64,000 nucleotides of DNA, from assembly GCA_028826165.1 (NCBI GenBank), contig JAPDFW010000059.1, positions 232,501 through 296,500 on the forward strand, read 5' to 3'. The position numbers and the translations under genes are program-made. Under the pieces are notes generated by a model, which worked only from the letters and a program-made list of their open reading frames with translations, was not told the DNA's origin and did no database searches. Position 1 is the first letter of the stretch, and every line of letters starts with the position of its first letter. This DNA is from Anaeramoeba ignava (Eukaryota; Metamonada; Anaeramoebidae). Shown piece after piece: positions 35,533 to 47,035 of this stretch.

Positions 35533-38500
35533 TTAATTATTTATTTGTTCTTTTGTTGAACGAAGAATTATAGGAGAAGATTTTGAAAGTTTTGTATTTT
35601 TAAGAAAATCAGGAGTTGAATTTGTGATTCTAATAACATGTTTTTGATTTTCGTTTTTATTTTGATAAACAGGATAAAAATAAGTTGTATTTGAATCAAG
35701 TGATCTTTTTGGAGATAAATTTGGTTGATATTCTAAAGTAGATAAAGACACAATAGGAATTGTTTGTAATGATTCTTGATTATTTGAATTGCTTTTATTT
35801 TCATTAATTTGTTGCAAATTTGATTCTGAATTTGTTGGATTTGGTTCTGGTGTTTTATGAACTTGATTATCTTCATTAAAAGATACATCTCTTTCCACTG
35901 TATTCGTGATATTTACAATTTCTGGATATTCTCGTTTGATTTCTTCTTGCATTGATTGTTTTTGATTTATGTTTGGATAAATTGGTGTTGGTTTAAATGC
36001 GATTGGATTAATAATGATTGTTGGTGTTAAAGTATTTTTTTGTTGATTTTCTTTTGAATTTCCATTTAATTTTTTGTTTAAATTTTCTCTTGATTTTTCT
36101 CTTGAATTTCCATTTAATTTTTATTTAAATTTTCTCTTGAGTTTTTCTCTTGAATTTCCATTTAATTTCTTGTTTAAATTTTCTCTTGATTTTTCTTTTG
36201 AATTTCCATTTAATTTTTTGTTTAAATTTTCTCTTGAGTTTTCTTTTGAATTTTCATTTAATTTCTTATTTAAATTTTCTCTTGAGTTTTCTCTTGAATT
36301 TCCATTTAATTTTTTGTTTAAATTTTCTCTTGATTTTTCTTTTGAATTTCCATTTAATTTTTTGTTTAAATTTTCTCTTGATTTTTCTCTTGAATTTTCA
36401 TTTAATTTCTTATTTAAATTTTCTCTTGATTTTTCTTTTGAATTTTCATTTAATTGTGTATTTAAATTTTCTCTTGAGTTTTCTTTTGAATTTCCATTTA
36501 ATTTCTTATTTAAATTTTCTCTTGATTTTTCTTTTGAATTTTCATTTAATTTCTTATTTAAATTTTCTCTTGAGTTTTCTCTTGAATTTTCATTTAATTT
36601 CTTGTTTAAATTTTCTCTTGACTTTTCTTTTGAATTTTCATTTAATTTCTTATTTAAATTTTCTCTTGATTTTTCTTTTGAATTTTCATTTAATTTTTTA
36701 TTTAAATTTTCTCTTGAGTTTTCTTTTGAATTTTCATTTAATTTTTGTTTAAATTTTCTCTTGACTTTTCTTTGAATTTTCATTTAATTGTGTGTTTAAA
36801 TTTTCTCTTGGTAATTTTACTTCTATGATTTTGTTATTCCCTGAATTTGAATTTATGTTGTTTGATCCTATTTGTTTTGGTATTATTTTGAAATTTCTTG
36901 AACTTTTTCGTGTTGTTTGTATTTCTTTAATTTGATTTTTTGGTTCATATTCAGGTTTTAATGTTTGATTTGTTTCACAAGTTGTTTGATTTTGAAATTC
37001 TTCAACTATGAATTGTTTTAATGAATCGATTTTTTGTTTTTGTTTTTCTTTATCAAATATTGGAGATGGACTATTTTGATTTCTACTTGGGATTCTAATT
37101 ATATTTTTATTTTGTATTGTATTTTGAATTGTGAATTGAATTTCGAATTGCAATAGGATTTTGAATTTGAATTGGATTTTGAATTTGATTTTGAATTTGA
37201 TTTTGAATTTGAATCGGATTTTGTATAGGATTTGGGAATATGAATGTATTTAGATTTTGATTTTGATTTTGATTTTGATTTTGAATTTGATTTTGAATTT
37301 GATTTTGATTTAGATTTTGATTTTGATTTTGAATTTGATTTTGATTTAGATTTTGATTTTGATTTTGATTTTGAATTTGATTTAGATTTTGATTTAGATT
37401 TTGATTTAGATTTTGATTTTGAATTTGATTTTGATTTTGATTTTGATTTAGATTTTGATTTTGATTTTGATTTTGATTTAGATTTTGATTTTGAATTTGA
37501 ATTTGATTTTGATTTTGATTTAGATTTTGATTTTGAATTTGATTTTGATTTTGATTTTGAATTTTATTTTGATTTTGATTTTGATTTTGATTTGTAGATT
37601 GATTAATTCGTGTCGGAATTGGAGTTGGTATATGATTTGAATTGATTTTCTTTTGATTTAGATTTTTATTTGAATTGTTTTGTTGTTTTTGTTGTATATT
37701 TTGATTTGGTTTTGTATTTTGATTGATTTTGTGATTCAGTTTTTTTTCTCTTCTATTCTCATCATTTGGCATAGATTTCGGATCTTCATTCATGCTATCT
37801 TCATTAATCTTATCTTCAGTTGAGCTTGAACTATTATTTCTTAAATGAGTTTTTTTCTTTTTTATTTCCTTTTTCATTTTACTTTTTGGTTGAGAATTTT
37901 CATTTTGAGTTTTTTGATTGCTTTCAATTTGATAATTATTTTTTTGTAAATTTTTTTCTTTTCCTTTTTGTTTAATTTTTAAGGATGTATTTTTTTGTTT
38001 ATCATTTTTTGGATTTTGATTTTGATTTTGATTTTGATTATTTTTTGTTGTATAATCATTAAACCTTTCTGAAGATAATTCAGGAGAAGAAGTTTTGATA
38101 TTCTGAAATTGCTTATTTGATTTCAATTTTTGTCTTTGAAGCATTTCCTCAACTTAAATTTAAAATTTAAAATTTAAATTTAATATTTAATATTTATAAA
38201 AAAAAAAAAGATTTTTTCATTAAAATATAAATAAATACCAATTTGTTTAATTTTTTCAGCAATTTTCTTAGGATCGGATTTAACTAAATGAAATTTTTTA
38301 CATAATCTTTTGGAAACTTCAAGATAATTCGCTTTTTTTAAATCAATTTTAGTACTGACTATATTTGCATTTCCATCAATTTGAATAGGAATATCTATTT
38401 GGATTAATGATGATTCTTGATATTTATCTTGATCAAATTGGTTTTGTTCTTGTAAATTAAAAGAAGATTTCATATCAATATCATCTTCTGCATGATTTTC

Positions 38501-40497
38501 AGGTCGAGATTCAATAATTGAATGAGATTTTGTATTAGGAAGATCTTGTAAAAAAAAAGGATGCTTTAAAAGTTCTTGTGCAGTTGGTCTAGTTTTTTCT
38601 TGACTAATACATAATTTGATAATTTCAAGAATATCCTGATCTTGAATTTTTTGAAGAGATAACGGAAGTGTTCCCTTTAGTAATTTATAAATTATAAATA
38701 ACAAATAATAAATAATTTTTTTTGTTGTTGAATTTTAATTTGAATTTACAGAAAGAACTTTTTTAAAAATTTGTGCTGGATTTTCACATTCTGCATAAGG
38801 ATAATCACCTGTTGCCATTTCTAAAATACACATTCCAAAGGCATAAACATCAACTTTTTCTGTATAACGTTCATCATAAAGTTCAGGAGCAAGAAAATTT
38901 GGCGTTCCTTTTAAATTTAAAAAAATGAAAATATTAAAATTTATGAAATTTATAAATTTTATAAAATTTACCAATAACACTTTTAACATAATCAGAAGTT
39001 TTTAAAGTTGATTCACCCAAATCTCCAATTTTGATTTTTCCTTTTCTTCCATCAAAAAAAACATTATCACATTTAATATCTCGATGAATAATTGGAGGGT
39101 TTCTTGAATGAAGATAACAAATTCCTTCAAGAATTTGTCGACTAAAATTACGAATAGCTTTTTTACTTAATTTTTGGAATCTATCAATATGATTTCTTAA
39201 ACTTCCTGATTGCATTAATTGAGTAATAAAAACAAGTGTTCTATTTTCTTGATTAAGCCAAGTCTCGTAAAGTCTAATAATTTTGGAATGTTTTACTCCA
39301 TGAAGTAATTTGATTTCACGAAATAATTTTTCTGCATCGAGTTCAGATAAATGATCTAATTTGACTTGATTCCATGCAACTTCTGTTCCATTTTCTTTAT
39401 CCATTGCATAATAAACAGATTTAATTGCTCCTCTTCCAATTAATTTTGAATACTAAAAATAATTTTTAATTTAATTTAGATTTTGATTTTGATTTTAATT
39501 TAATTTTAATTTTGATTTAGATTTAGATTTTAATTTTAATTTTGATTTAGATTTAGATTTAGATTTTAATTTTGATTTTAATTTAGATTTTGATTTAGAT
39601 TTTGATTTAGATTTTGATTTAGATTTTGATTTTGATTTAGATTTTGATTTTGATTTTGATTTAGATTTAGATTTTGATTTTGATTTTAATTTAGATTTTG
39701 ATTTAGATTTAGATTTAGATTTAGATTTTGATTTTAATTTAGATTTAGATTTTGATTTTAATTTAGATTTAGATTTAGATTTTGATTTTAATTTAGATTT
39801 AGATTTAGATTTTAATTTTGATTTAGATTTTGATTTAGATTTTGATTTAGATTTAGATTTTAATTTTAATTTTAATTTTGATTTTGATTTTAATTTTAAT
39901 TTAGATTTAGATTTTGATTTAGATTTAGATTTTGATTTTGATTTTGATTTTGATTTTGATTTTGATTTTGATTTAGATTTAGATTTAGATTTAGATTTAG
40001 ATTTTGATTTAGATTTAGTAAAGAATAATTTCAGAAGAATTAAACTTATTTTTTATTATTAAATTTTTTTTTTTTGGATTGTTCAAAAAGGAAATTACGT
40101 TTTAAAATCTTATTGAAAATTTTTTAATTAATTAATTAATTGAAATTTATTTTGTTTTTAAATTGAGAAATTATAATTTGTTTTGTTATTAAATATAAAT
40201 AATTTTTAAGCTTTTCTTGATAAATTATTTTGGATTTATTTTATTTTTTTTTTTCGCAAATTTTTTTTAAATAATTTTATTATTTAAATTTAACTTAAAT
40301 TTTATTTTAATTGTATTTTAATTGTATTTTTGTATTTATTTTTGTATTTATTTTTGTATTTATTTTTGTATTTATATTTGGATTTTTAATTTAAAAAAAA
40401 AAAAAGAAAAAAAAAGAAAAAAAAAGAAATTGAAATTTTTTACTCTAACATAATTTCCATGACTTTCTACTTGAACAAACTTTCTTGATTGTGACAT
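35533..40497 (-). CDS. WNK-type protein kinase with frame-broken repetitive tail
   Basis: Exons 40497-40444, 39452-38972, 38907-38750, 38674-38239 and 38152 onward; phases 0, 1, 0, 1 all agree. The kinase domain fills residues ~19-270. The glycine loop [13 protein letters not shown] supplies Lys29 while the beta3 position reads VAWN, so the ATP lysine is moved as in WNK (with no lysine) kinases. HRDIKCDN (~141-148), DLG (~162-164), [12 protein letters not shown] and [20 protein letters not shown] are WNK-like. A PF2-like module follows ([15 protein letters not shown]...[15 protein letters not shown]). WNKs act in ion and osmotic signalling; the role here is unknown. The tail has Asn-Gln repeats, then a 16-residue repeat ([16 protein letters not shown]), then a unique end stopping at 35533. 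Its reading frame shifts near 37110-37160, near 36745-36770 and locally near 36115-36140. Confidence 0.85.
36060..36790 (-). repeat. 48-bp coding minisatellite in the WNK-like kinase tail
   Basis: About 14-15 copies of a 48-bp unit coding [16 protein letters not shown]-type 16-residue repeats, with variation at Gly/Glu, Arg/Lys and Asn/Lys positions. Unit boundaries stay in codon register except where single A residues are lost at the 5' end (36745-36775) and where an extra C and a lost A occur near 36115-36140. The opposite strand also stays open but is a mirror of the repeat. Confidence 0.9.
37150..37600 (-). repeat. Asn-Gln/Asn-Leu/Ile-Gln coding hexamer array
   Basis: Hexamers CAAAAT, TTAAAT... 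coding (Asn-Gln)n with Leu and Ile interruptions in the kinase tail. The frame appears to slip at the end of this array (37107-37160). Confidence 0.85.
39470..40020 (-). repeat. TTTTGA/TTTAGA hexamer array in WNK-like intron 1
   Basis: About 550 bp of TTTTGATTTAGA-type hexamers inside the 991-nt first intron (39453-40443). The rest of the intron has short TGTATTTATTTT (40315-40378) and AAAAAG runs. Confidence 0.9.
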
Positions 40498-41080
40498 TAT
40501 TTGATGTAAAATTAGAAAAGAGAAAAAGAAAAAGAAAAAGAAGATGAAAGAAGATGAAAGAAAGAAAGAAAGAAAGAAAGAAATGAAAAAAATGAAAAAA
40601 ATGAAAAGTTGATTTTCTGTTGTTTTTTTTATTTTTTTTTTTGATCATTTTTTTTATTTAATTTAAAATAAAATATAATTTTTATTAATAATTACTAATT
40701 ATTTAATAAGAAAAAAAAAAATTTTTTTTAATGTTTTTATTTTGTTGTTTTTATTTTGTTGATTAAGAAATTCGAATTGTCTTTTTTTAAATATAAATTT
40801 TTTAAATATAAAATCTTTTTGCTTTTTTTTTTTTCTTTTGATCAGAATTTTTACTTAATCAAAATTATTTTGAATAAATAAATAATTTAAAAAAATTTTT
40901 TTGGAATTGTTTTTTTTTCTTTTTTTTAAATTGGTTTTTATTGATTTGTTTTTTAAATTGCTTTTTTTTTTTTTGAAATTAAAATTTTTGAAAAGAAAAA
41001 AAAATTTTTTTTTGAGTAAAACAAATTAATATCTGAAATCACTGTTTCCAATAAACTCCCTAATAAATAAAAATAATAAT
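40498..41080 (-). promoter_or_regulatory. Upstream region of the WNK-like gene with TTTCATTTT tract
   Basis: 40581-40610 holds TTTTCATTTTTTTCATTTTTTTC in gene orientation, next to a (CTTT)n run at 40557-40580. The rest to 41080 is A+T spacer with homopolymers and no gene seen. Confidence 0.35.
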
Positions 41081-41692
41081 TTATAAGTAAATTTATAAGT
41101 AAATTTATAAGTAAATTTATAAGTAAATTTATAAGTAAATTTATAATTAAAGTTATAAGTAAATTTATAAGTAAATTTATAAGTAAATTTATAAGTAAAT
41201 TTATAATTAAAGTTATAAGTAAATTTATAAGTAAATTTATAATTAAATTTATAAGTAAATTTATAAGTAAATTTATAAGTAAATTTATAAGTAAATTTAT
41301 AAGTAAATTTATAAGTAAATTTATAAGTAAATTTATAAGTAAATTTATAAGTAAATTTATAAGTAAATTTATAATTAAAGTTATAAGTAAATTTATAAGT
41401 AAATTTATAATTAAATTTATAAGTAAATTTATAAGTAAATTTATAAGTAAATTTATAAGTAAATTTATAAGTAAATTTATAAGTAAATTTATAAGTAAAT
41501 TTATAAGTAAATTTATAAGTAAATTTATAAGTAAATTTATAAATTATAAGTAAATTTATAAGTAAATTTATAAGTAAATTTATAAGTAAATTTATAAGTA
41601 AATTTATAAGTAAATTTATAAGTAAATTTATAAGTAAATTTATAAGTAAATTTATAAGTAAAGTTATAAGTAAATTTATAAGTAAATTTGTT
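41081..41692. repeat. 12-bp minisatellite (unit ATAAGTAAATTT)
   Basis: About 50 copies of ATAAGTAAATTT with ATAATTAAAGTT variants that recur in the same order at several places (for example 41138-41160, 41198-41220 and 41369-41390), suggesting multi-unit block duplication. It lies between the nucleoside kinase stop and the WNK-like start. Confidence 0.95.
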
Positions 41693-41773
41693 CAAAATTG
41701 TTTTCAAAATTGATTTAGAAATTGATTTAGAAATTAGTAAAAAAAAAACTAAAAATAAATTTTAAAATGAAAA

Positions 41774-43868
41774 TTACCTCATAAGGGAAATACCAGGTAC
41801 TCTTTCACCAGGAATATGATAATAAAAAGACAAAAATCTCAAAAGTCTTCCAGCTTCTTTTTCTAAATCCTGAACACCAGTAACTTCTGAAATCAAAGGC
41901 TTAGCATAAGTAGCCAAAACAGGCAATTCATAAATCAACGAAGTATTGAACATATAATCATTCAATTCTTGATAAGGATTAATATATTTTTCTTCGCCTT
42001 TCCTGACATTTGTCCACATAATCAAGGTATCACTAGGAGACCAATTACGAAATTGAAAATCTCTTATCATTCTTCTCAACAAACGGTTGTCATTACTTGA
42101 AATTCTATGATGATGATCAATATTCAATTGTCCAAATGGACAAACAAAAATTCGAGATACTTTATCCAATCCAATTTTCTCTGTTAAAGAAGGATTCAAG
42201 CCATGAATTCCTTCGAGAATCACAAATTCATTATCATTCAATTTGATTTTTTCTTTTGGATCATCAGCTCCTGTTCCTTTTACAAAATCAAATTTTCGAA
42301 CAGGAATTTCTTTTCCTTCAGTTAATTGCGATAATCTTTCAACTAATAATTTAATATTCATTGCTGAGATTGCCTCGAAATCTTTGTCGCCATTTTCGTC
42401 AATTGCAATATCAACAGTATCTCGATAAAAATCATCCATTGATATCACTTTTGTTGTGTATCCATTGACTCCAATATGTATTGATAAACGCTTTGCAAAC
42501 GTTGTTTTTCCTGAACTTGATGGACCTGCAATTGTGATGATTTTCTTTTTTGGATAGTGTTTGATTATATCATCTGCTATTTCTCCAAGTTTTTTCTCAT
42601 GCATTCCTTCTGCAACCCATTTTATTCTGTCGATTGTTTTGCTGAAAACGTGACTGTTTAGATCGCTTATTGTTTCACAGTTTAATTGTTTGATCCATTT
42701 TTCATGCTCTTTGATTAAGTTCCATGTTCTTGGTAAATCTTGAAATTCTTCAATTACTTTTGGATCAGAAAGAGTTGGGAATCTTATTAGCATTCCATAT
42801 TTATATTTGATCTAATTTATATTCATTTAATTTAATTTAATTTAATTTAATTTAATTTAATTTTAATTTAATTTAATTTAATTTAATTTGATTTAATTTG
42901 AATTGATTTAATTTGATTTTTGGATTTAATTTGATTTAATTTAATTTAATTTTTGGATTTGATTTAATTTGGATTTGATTTTTGGATTTAATTGAATTTA
43001 ATTTAATTTAATTTGATTTAATTTAATTTAATTTTTGGATTTAATTTAATTTAATTTAATTTAATTTAATTTAATTTAATTTGATTTAATTTAATTTGAT
43101 TTAATTTAATTTAATTTTTGGATTTAATTGGATTTAATTTAATTTGATTTAATTTAATTTAAATTGATTTAATTTAATTGAATTTAATTTAATTTAATTT
43201 TTGGATTGAATTTAAATTGATTTAATTTAATTTTTGGATTTAATTTGATTTAATTTAATTTAATTTAATTGAATTTAATTTAATTTAAATTTTGTTTACA
43301 AGAGCAAATGGAAGTAATTTGGAAAGATCTTTTTGAACTGGTTCAATTTCATAATCAATTTGATTTCTAAAGCAAATAACAGGAATATTATCAACTCTCC
43401 AAACTTTAAGAATTTTAGTTTTATCAACAAAATTTTTCTGTTTAAAAATTTGAATTAGATCTTCTCGTTTCATAACTTTAGCTATTTTTATTTCAAAAAC
43501 AAATAATTATTATTGATTATTATTTATTGATTAATTATTTATATTTTTTTTTTACTTTCAATTTTATCTTTGCCGTTAATATAAGAATCAATTTTTTCTT
43601 TGGTTTTTTGTACCATTTCTTCAGTAATTTCAAAATTTTCAATTATGTCTTGACAAAAAAAACCATCAGCAAAAGAATGAGCAACTTTAATATCTCTTTT
43701 TTGAAAAAGTTCATTATAAGCTGTAATTAATAAAAATATTAGTGTTGATTGACTTTTTGCATGTTCTCTTCTGAAATGTAACGGTTGAATGTTTTTTAAT
43801 TCTGGATTAATTTTTAATAATGATTTTAAATCCTCTTTGGAACTTTCTCTCATTAAATTATCTGTCAT
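41774..43868 (-). CDS. Bacterial-style nucleoside (uridine) kinase with threonyl-tRNA-synthetase-like N-terminal domain
   Basis: Exons 43868-43556, 43481-43300 and 42811-41774; phases 1 and 0 agree; 510 aa. Residues ~30-130 resemble the second additional domain of threonyl-tRNA synthetase (FRREHAKSQSTLIFLL, IKVAHSFADGFFC). The middle ends in ALIKYKYGMLIRFP. The kinase/phosphoribulokinase part has EGMHEKKLGEIADDI, Walker A GPSSSGKTTFAKRL (~261-274), SMDDFYRDT, FVILEGIHGLNP, RRMIRDFQFRNWSPSDT and VRKGEEKYINPYQ. This architecture is known from anaerobic bacteria and some anaerobic protists and phosphorylates nucleosides in pyrimidine salvage; the exact substrate is inferred. The N-terminal TGS domain common in bacterial forms is absent. 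Introns show it is domesticated if it was acquired by transfer. Confidence 0.9.
42825..43285 (-). repeat. (TTTAA)n pentamer array in nucleoside kinase intron 2
   Basis: About 460 bp of AATTT pentamers with inserted TTTGGA, TTGATT and GGATT variants; this is almost the whole 488-nt intron 42812-43299. Confidence 0.9.
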
Positions 43869-43888
43869 CTTAATTAAACTTAAAAAAT

Positions 43889-43970
43889 AATGAAAAAATA
43901 AAAAAATGAAAAAATGAAAAATAAAAAAATGAAAAAATAAAAAAATGAAAAAATGAAAAAATGAAAAATT
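43889..43970 (-). promoter_or_regulatory. Initiator-like tract upstream of the nucleoside kinase
   Basis: Eight TTTTTCATTTTT-type motifs 20-100 bases before the ATG at 43868, in gene orientation, followed further upstream by GTGGAATC (43982-43989). Function inferred. Confidence 0.35.
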
Positions 43971-44009
43971 TGGAATATTTTTGATTCCACTTTTTATTTC
44001 ACAATTAGA

Positions 44010-45420
44010 TTAAATTAAAATTGATTTAAAATTGATTTAAAATTGATTTAAAATTGATATAAAATTGATTTAAAATTGATTTAAAATTGATTTAAAATTG
44101 ATTTAAAATTGATTTAAAATTGATTTAAAATTTATATAAAATTGATATAAAATTGATTTAAAATTGATTTAAAATTGATTTAAAATTGATTTAAAATTGA
44201 TTTAAAATTGATTTAAAATTGATTTAAAATTGATTTAAAATTGATTTAAAATTGATTTAAAATTGATTTAAAATTGATTTAAAATTGATATAAAATTGAT
44301 ATAAAATTGATATAAAATTGATATAAAATTGATTTAAAATTGATTTAAAATTGATTTAAAATTGATTTAAAATTGATTTAAAATTGATTTAAAATTGATT
44401 TAAAATTAATATAAAATTGATATAAAATTGATATAAATTGATATAAAATTGATTAAAAATTATATAAAATTGATTTAAAATTGATTTAAAATTAAATTAA
44501 AATTGATATAAAATTGATTTAAAATTGATTTAGAATTGAATTAAAATTTATTTAAAATTGATTTAAAATTGATTTAAAATTGATATAAAATTGATTTAAA
44601 ATTGATTTAAAATTGATTTAAAATTGATTTAAAATTGATTTAAAATTGATTTAAAATTGATTTAAAATTGATTTAAAATTGATTTAAAATTGATTTAAAA
44701 TTGATTTAAAATTGATATAAAATTGATTTAAAATTGATATAAAATTGATTTAAAATTGATTTAAAATTGATTTAAAATTAAATTAAAATTAATTTAAAAT
44801 TAATTTAAAATTAATATAAAATTGATATAAAATTGATATAAAATTGATATAAAATTGATTTAAAATTGATATAAAATTTATATAAAATTGATTTAAAATT
44901 GATTTAAAATTAATTTAAAATTAAATTAAAATTGATATAAAATTGATTTAAAATTGATTTAGAATTGAATTAAAATTTATTTAAAATTGATTTAAAATTG
45001 ATTTAAAATTGATATAAAATTGATTTAAAATTAATATAAAATTAATTTAAAATTGATTTAAAATTGATATAAAATTGATATAAAATTGATTTAAAATTGA
45101 TTTAAAATTGATTTAAAATTGATTTAAAATTGATTTAAAATTGATTTAAAATTAAATTAAAATTAATTTAAAATTAATTTAAAATTAATATAAAATTGAT
45201 TTAAAATTGATATAAAATTGATATAAAATTGATATAAAATTGATTTAAAATTGATTTAAAATTGATTTAAAATTGATTTAAAATTGATTTAAAATTGAAT
45301 TAAAATTGATATAAAATTGATTTAAAATTGATATAAAATTGATTTAAAATTGATATAAAATTGATATAAAATTGATTTAGAATTGAATTAAAATTTATTT
45401 AACATTGATTTAAAATTGAA
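44010..45420. repeat. 11-bp minisatellite (unit ATTGATTTAAA)
   Basis: About 1.4 kb of ATTGATTTAAA and ATTGATATAAA units. A longer block with TTAGAATTGAATTAAAATTT recurs near 44529, 44958 and 45378, so higher-order duplication of about 425 bp is visible. It fills the spacer between the GPN2 stop and the nucleoside kinase start. Confidence 0.95.
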
Positions 45421-45459
45421 ATGAATCTAAATGAGATTTTCACTGTTTAATTTTTTAAT

Positions 45460-46955
45460 TCATTTTTTCTTGTCTTCTTTTGTTAAATCATCAGGAAGAT
45501 CCCAATTATCAAGATTAGTATCTCTCATATATTTTTCTTCTAAAGAAATAAATTTATCAGAATCCCAATCTTCTGAATGAACAATTAAATTTTCATCTAA
45601 TAAACCAAAAGAATAACCATTTGCTTTATCAATTTGGTTTAAAACATTAATAACACTTTCTTTATCCATAATATTCAAAGTAGCAAATGAAACTAATGAA
45701 TAATCTTCAATAAGTTGACATAAAACTTTATTTAATCTTTGAAATTCTTTTGATGTATTTTGTTTATCAAATGTTTTCATAAGATATTTTAAATCCATAA
45801 CGTTTGTATAAAAATCTAAATTAAATGATAATTTTCCATATAATTGAATTAAATCAATTTTGGATAATATATTTATATGTGGAAATTCGAGTTGAACCAT
45901 TGTTGATAAGGATAATAAAAGTGCTGAAATAAATTTATGAGGTTCACTACAATAATAAGCATCAATTAAATTTACAACTGCAATCTTTAAAAAATTTATT
46001 TTAATTTTAATTTTAATTTTAATTTTAATATTAATTTTGATTTTAATTTAAATTTTAATTTTAATTTTAATTTTAATTTTAATATTAATTTTAATTTTAA
46101 TTTTAATTTTAATTTTAATTTTGATTTTAATTTTAATTTTAATTTTAATTTTAATTTTAATTTTAATTTTAATTTTAATTTTAATTTTAATTTTGATTTT
46201 AATTTTAATTTTAATTTTAATAATTAAATTTTAATTTTAATTTTAATTTTAATTTTAATTTTAATTTTAATTAATTAATTTTAATTTTAATTTTAATTTT
46301 AATTTAATTTTAATTTTAATTTTAATTTTAATTTTAAATTTTAATTTTAATTTTGATTTATATTTTAATTTTTAATTTTAATTATAATTTTAATTATAAT
46401 TTTAATTATAATTTTAATTTTAATTTTAATTTTAATATTAATTTTAATTTTAATTTTAATTTTAATTTTAATTTTAATTTTAATTTTAATTTTAATTTTA
46501 ATTTTAATTTTAATTTTAATTTTAATTTTAATTTTAATTTTAATTTTAATTTTTAAGAAATTCACTTTAAATGAATTTTTTTCTAATTCAGAAATAATAT
46601 TTTTCATGCTATTATGATGAGTATAAAGTTCAACTTGACCAGGACAATCAAAAATAGCATATCTATTTTGACCCATTTTATGAAGTTTTTTCAACAACCA
46701 ATCAATATTTTTTTCAAGATATTCAATACAATAAATCAAACCACCATTAGGACCTAATTCTAAAAGTTCCATTGTATCTTCAATTGTAATTAAACTTTTT
46801 ATATCAATATCACAATGATATGGAATATTTTCATTTGCTGGATCAAGATTAATAACAATTGGATTTCTTTTTAAACTTTGAAGAATATCTTGCATTCCTG
46901 TACAATATGTTGTTTTACCAGAACCTGGTGGTCCAATTACAAATTGTGCAAACAT
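45460..46955 (-). CDS. GPN2: GPN-loop GTPase 2
   Basis: Exons 46955-46566 and 45984-45460; phase 0; 304 aa, close to the family length. The protein starts MFAQFVIGPPGSGKTTYC (P-loop 8-15). It has NLDPANE (~36-42), the defining GPN loop in LGPNGGLIYC (Gly-Pro-Asn 68-70), FDCPGQVELYTHH (~102-114), LIDAYYC, LSKIDL (~170-175) and the GPN2-type region DYSLVSFATLNIMDKESV...IDKANGY. GPN GTPases help assemble and import RNA polymerase II; GPN2 assignment rests on the conserved ending. An ATG further upstream is in frame but would add an unlike T-rich-coded leader; 46955 is preferred. The intron (45985-46565, 581 nt) is a (TTTTAA)n array. Confidence 0.95.
45990..46556 (-). repeat. (TTTTAA)n array in the GPN2 intron
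   Basis: About 565 bp of TTTTAA hexamers with rare TTTTGA, TTTTAATA and TTAATTAA interruptions. Frame-like translations (Ile-Lys repeats) read from it are intron sequence. Confidence 0.92.
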
Positions 46956-46972
46956 TTCTTTTTTTTTTAAAA

Positions 46973-47003
46973 AATGGAAAATGAAAAATGAAAAATGAAA
47001 AAA
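46973..47003 (-). promoter_or_regulatory. Initiator-like tract upstream of GPN2
   Basis: TTTTTCATTTTTCATTTTC in gene orientation 20-50 bases before the ATG. Function inferred. Confidence 0.35.
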
Positions 47004-47035
47004 TTTTTTTGAATTTATTTTTTGATTCAAATATT

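Noticed and set aside
36074-36775. 233-codon + strand frame of [11 protein letters not shown] repeats
   Set aside because: Antisense of the 48-bp repeat of the kinase tail; the sense strand joins to the kinase gene with better codon and charge pattern.
46353-46556. Asn-Phe repeat frame (+) and Ile-Lys extension of GPN2 (-)
   Set aside because: Both lie in the GPN2 intron (TTTTAA)n array; the second exon continues the GPN2 family sequence in phase.
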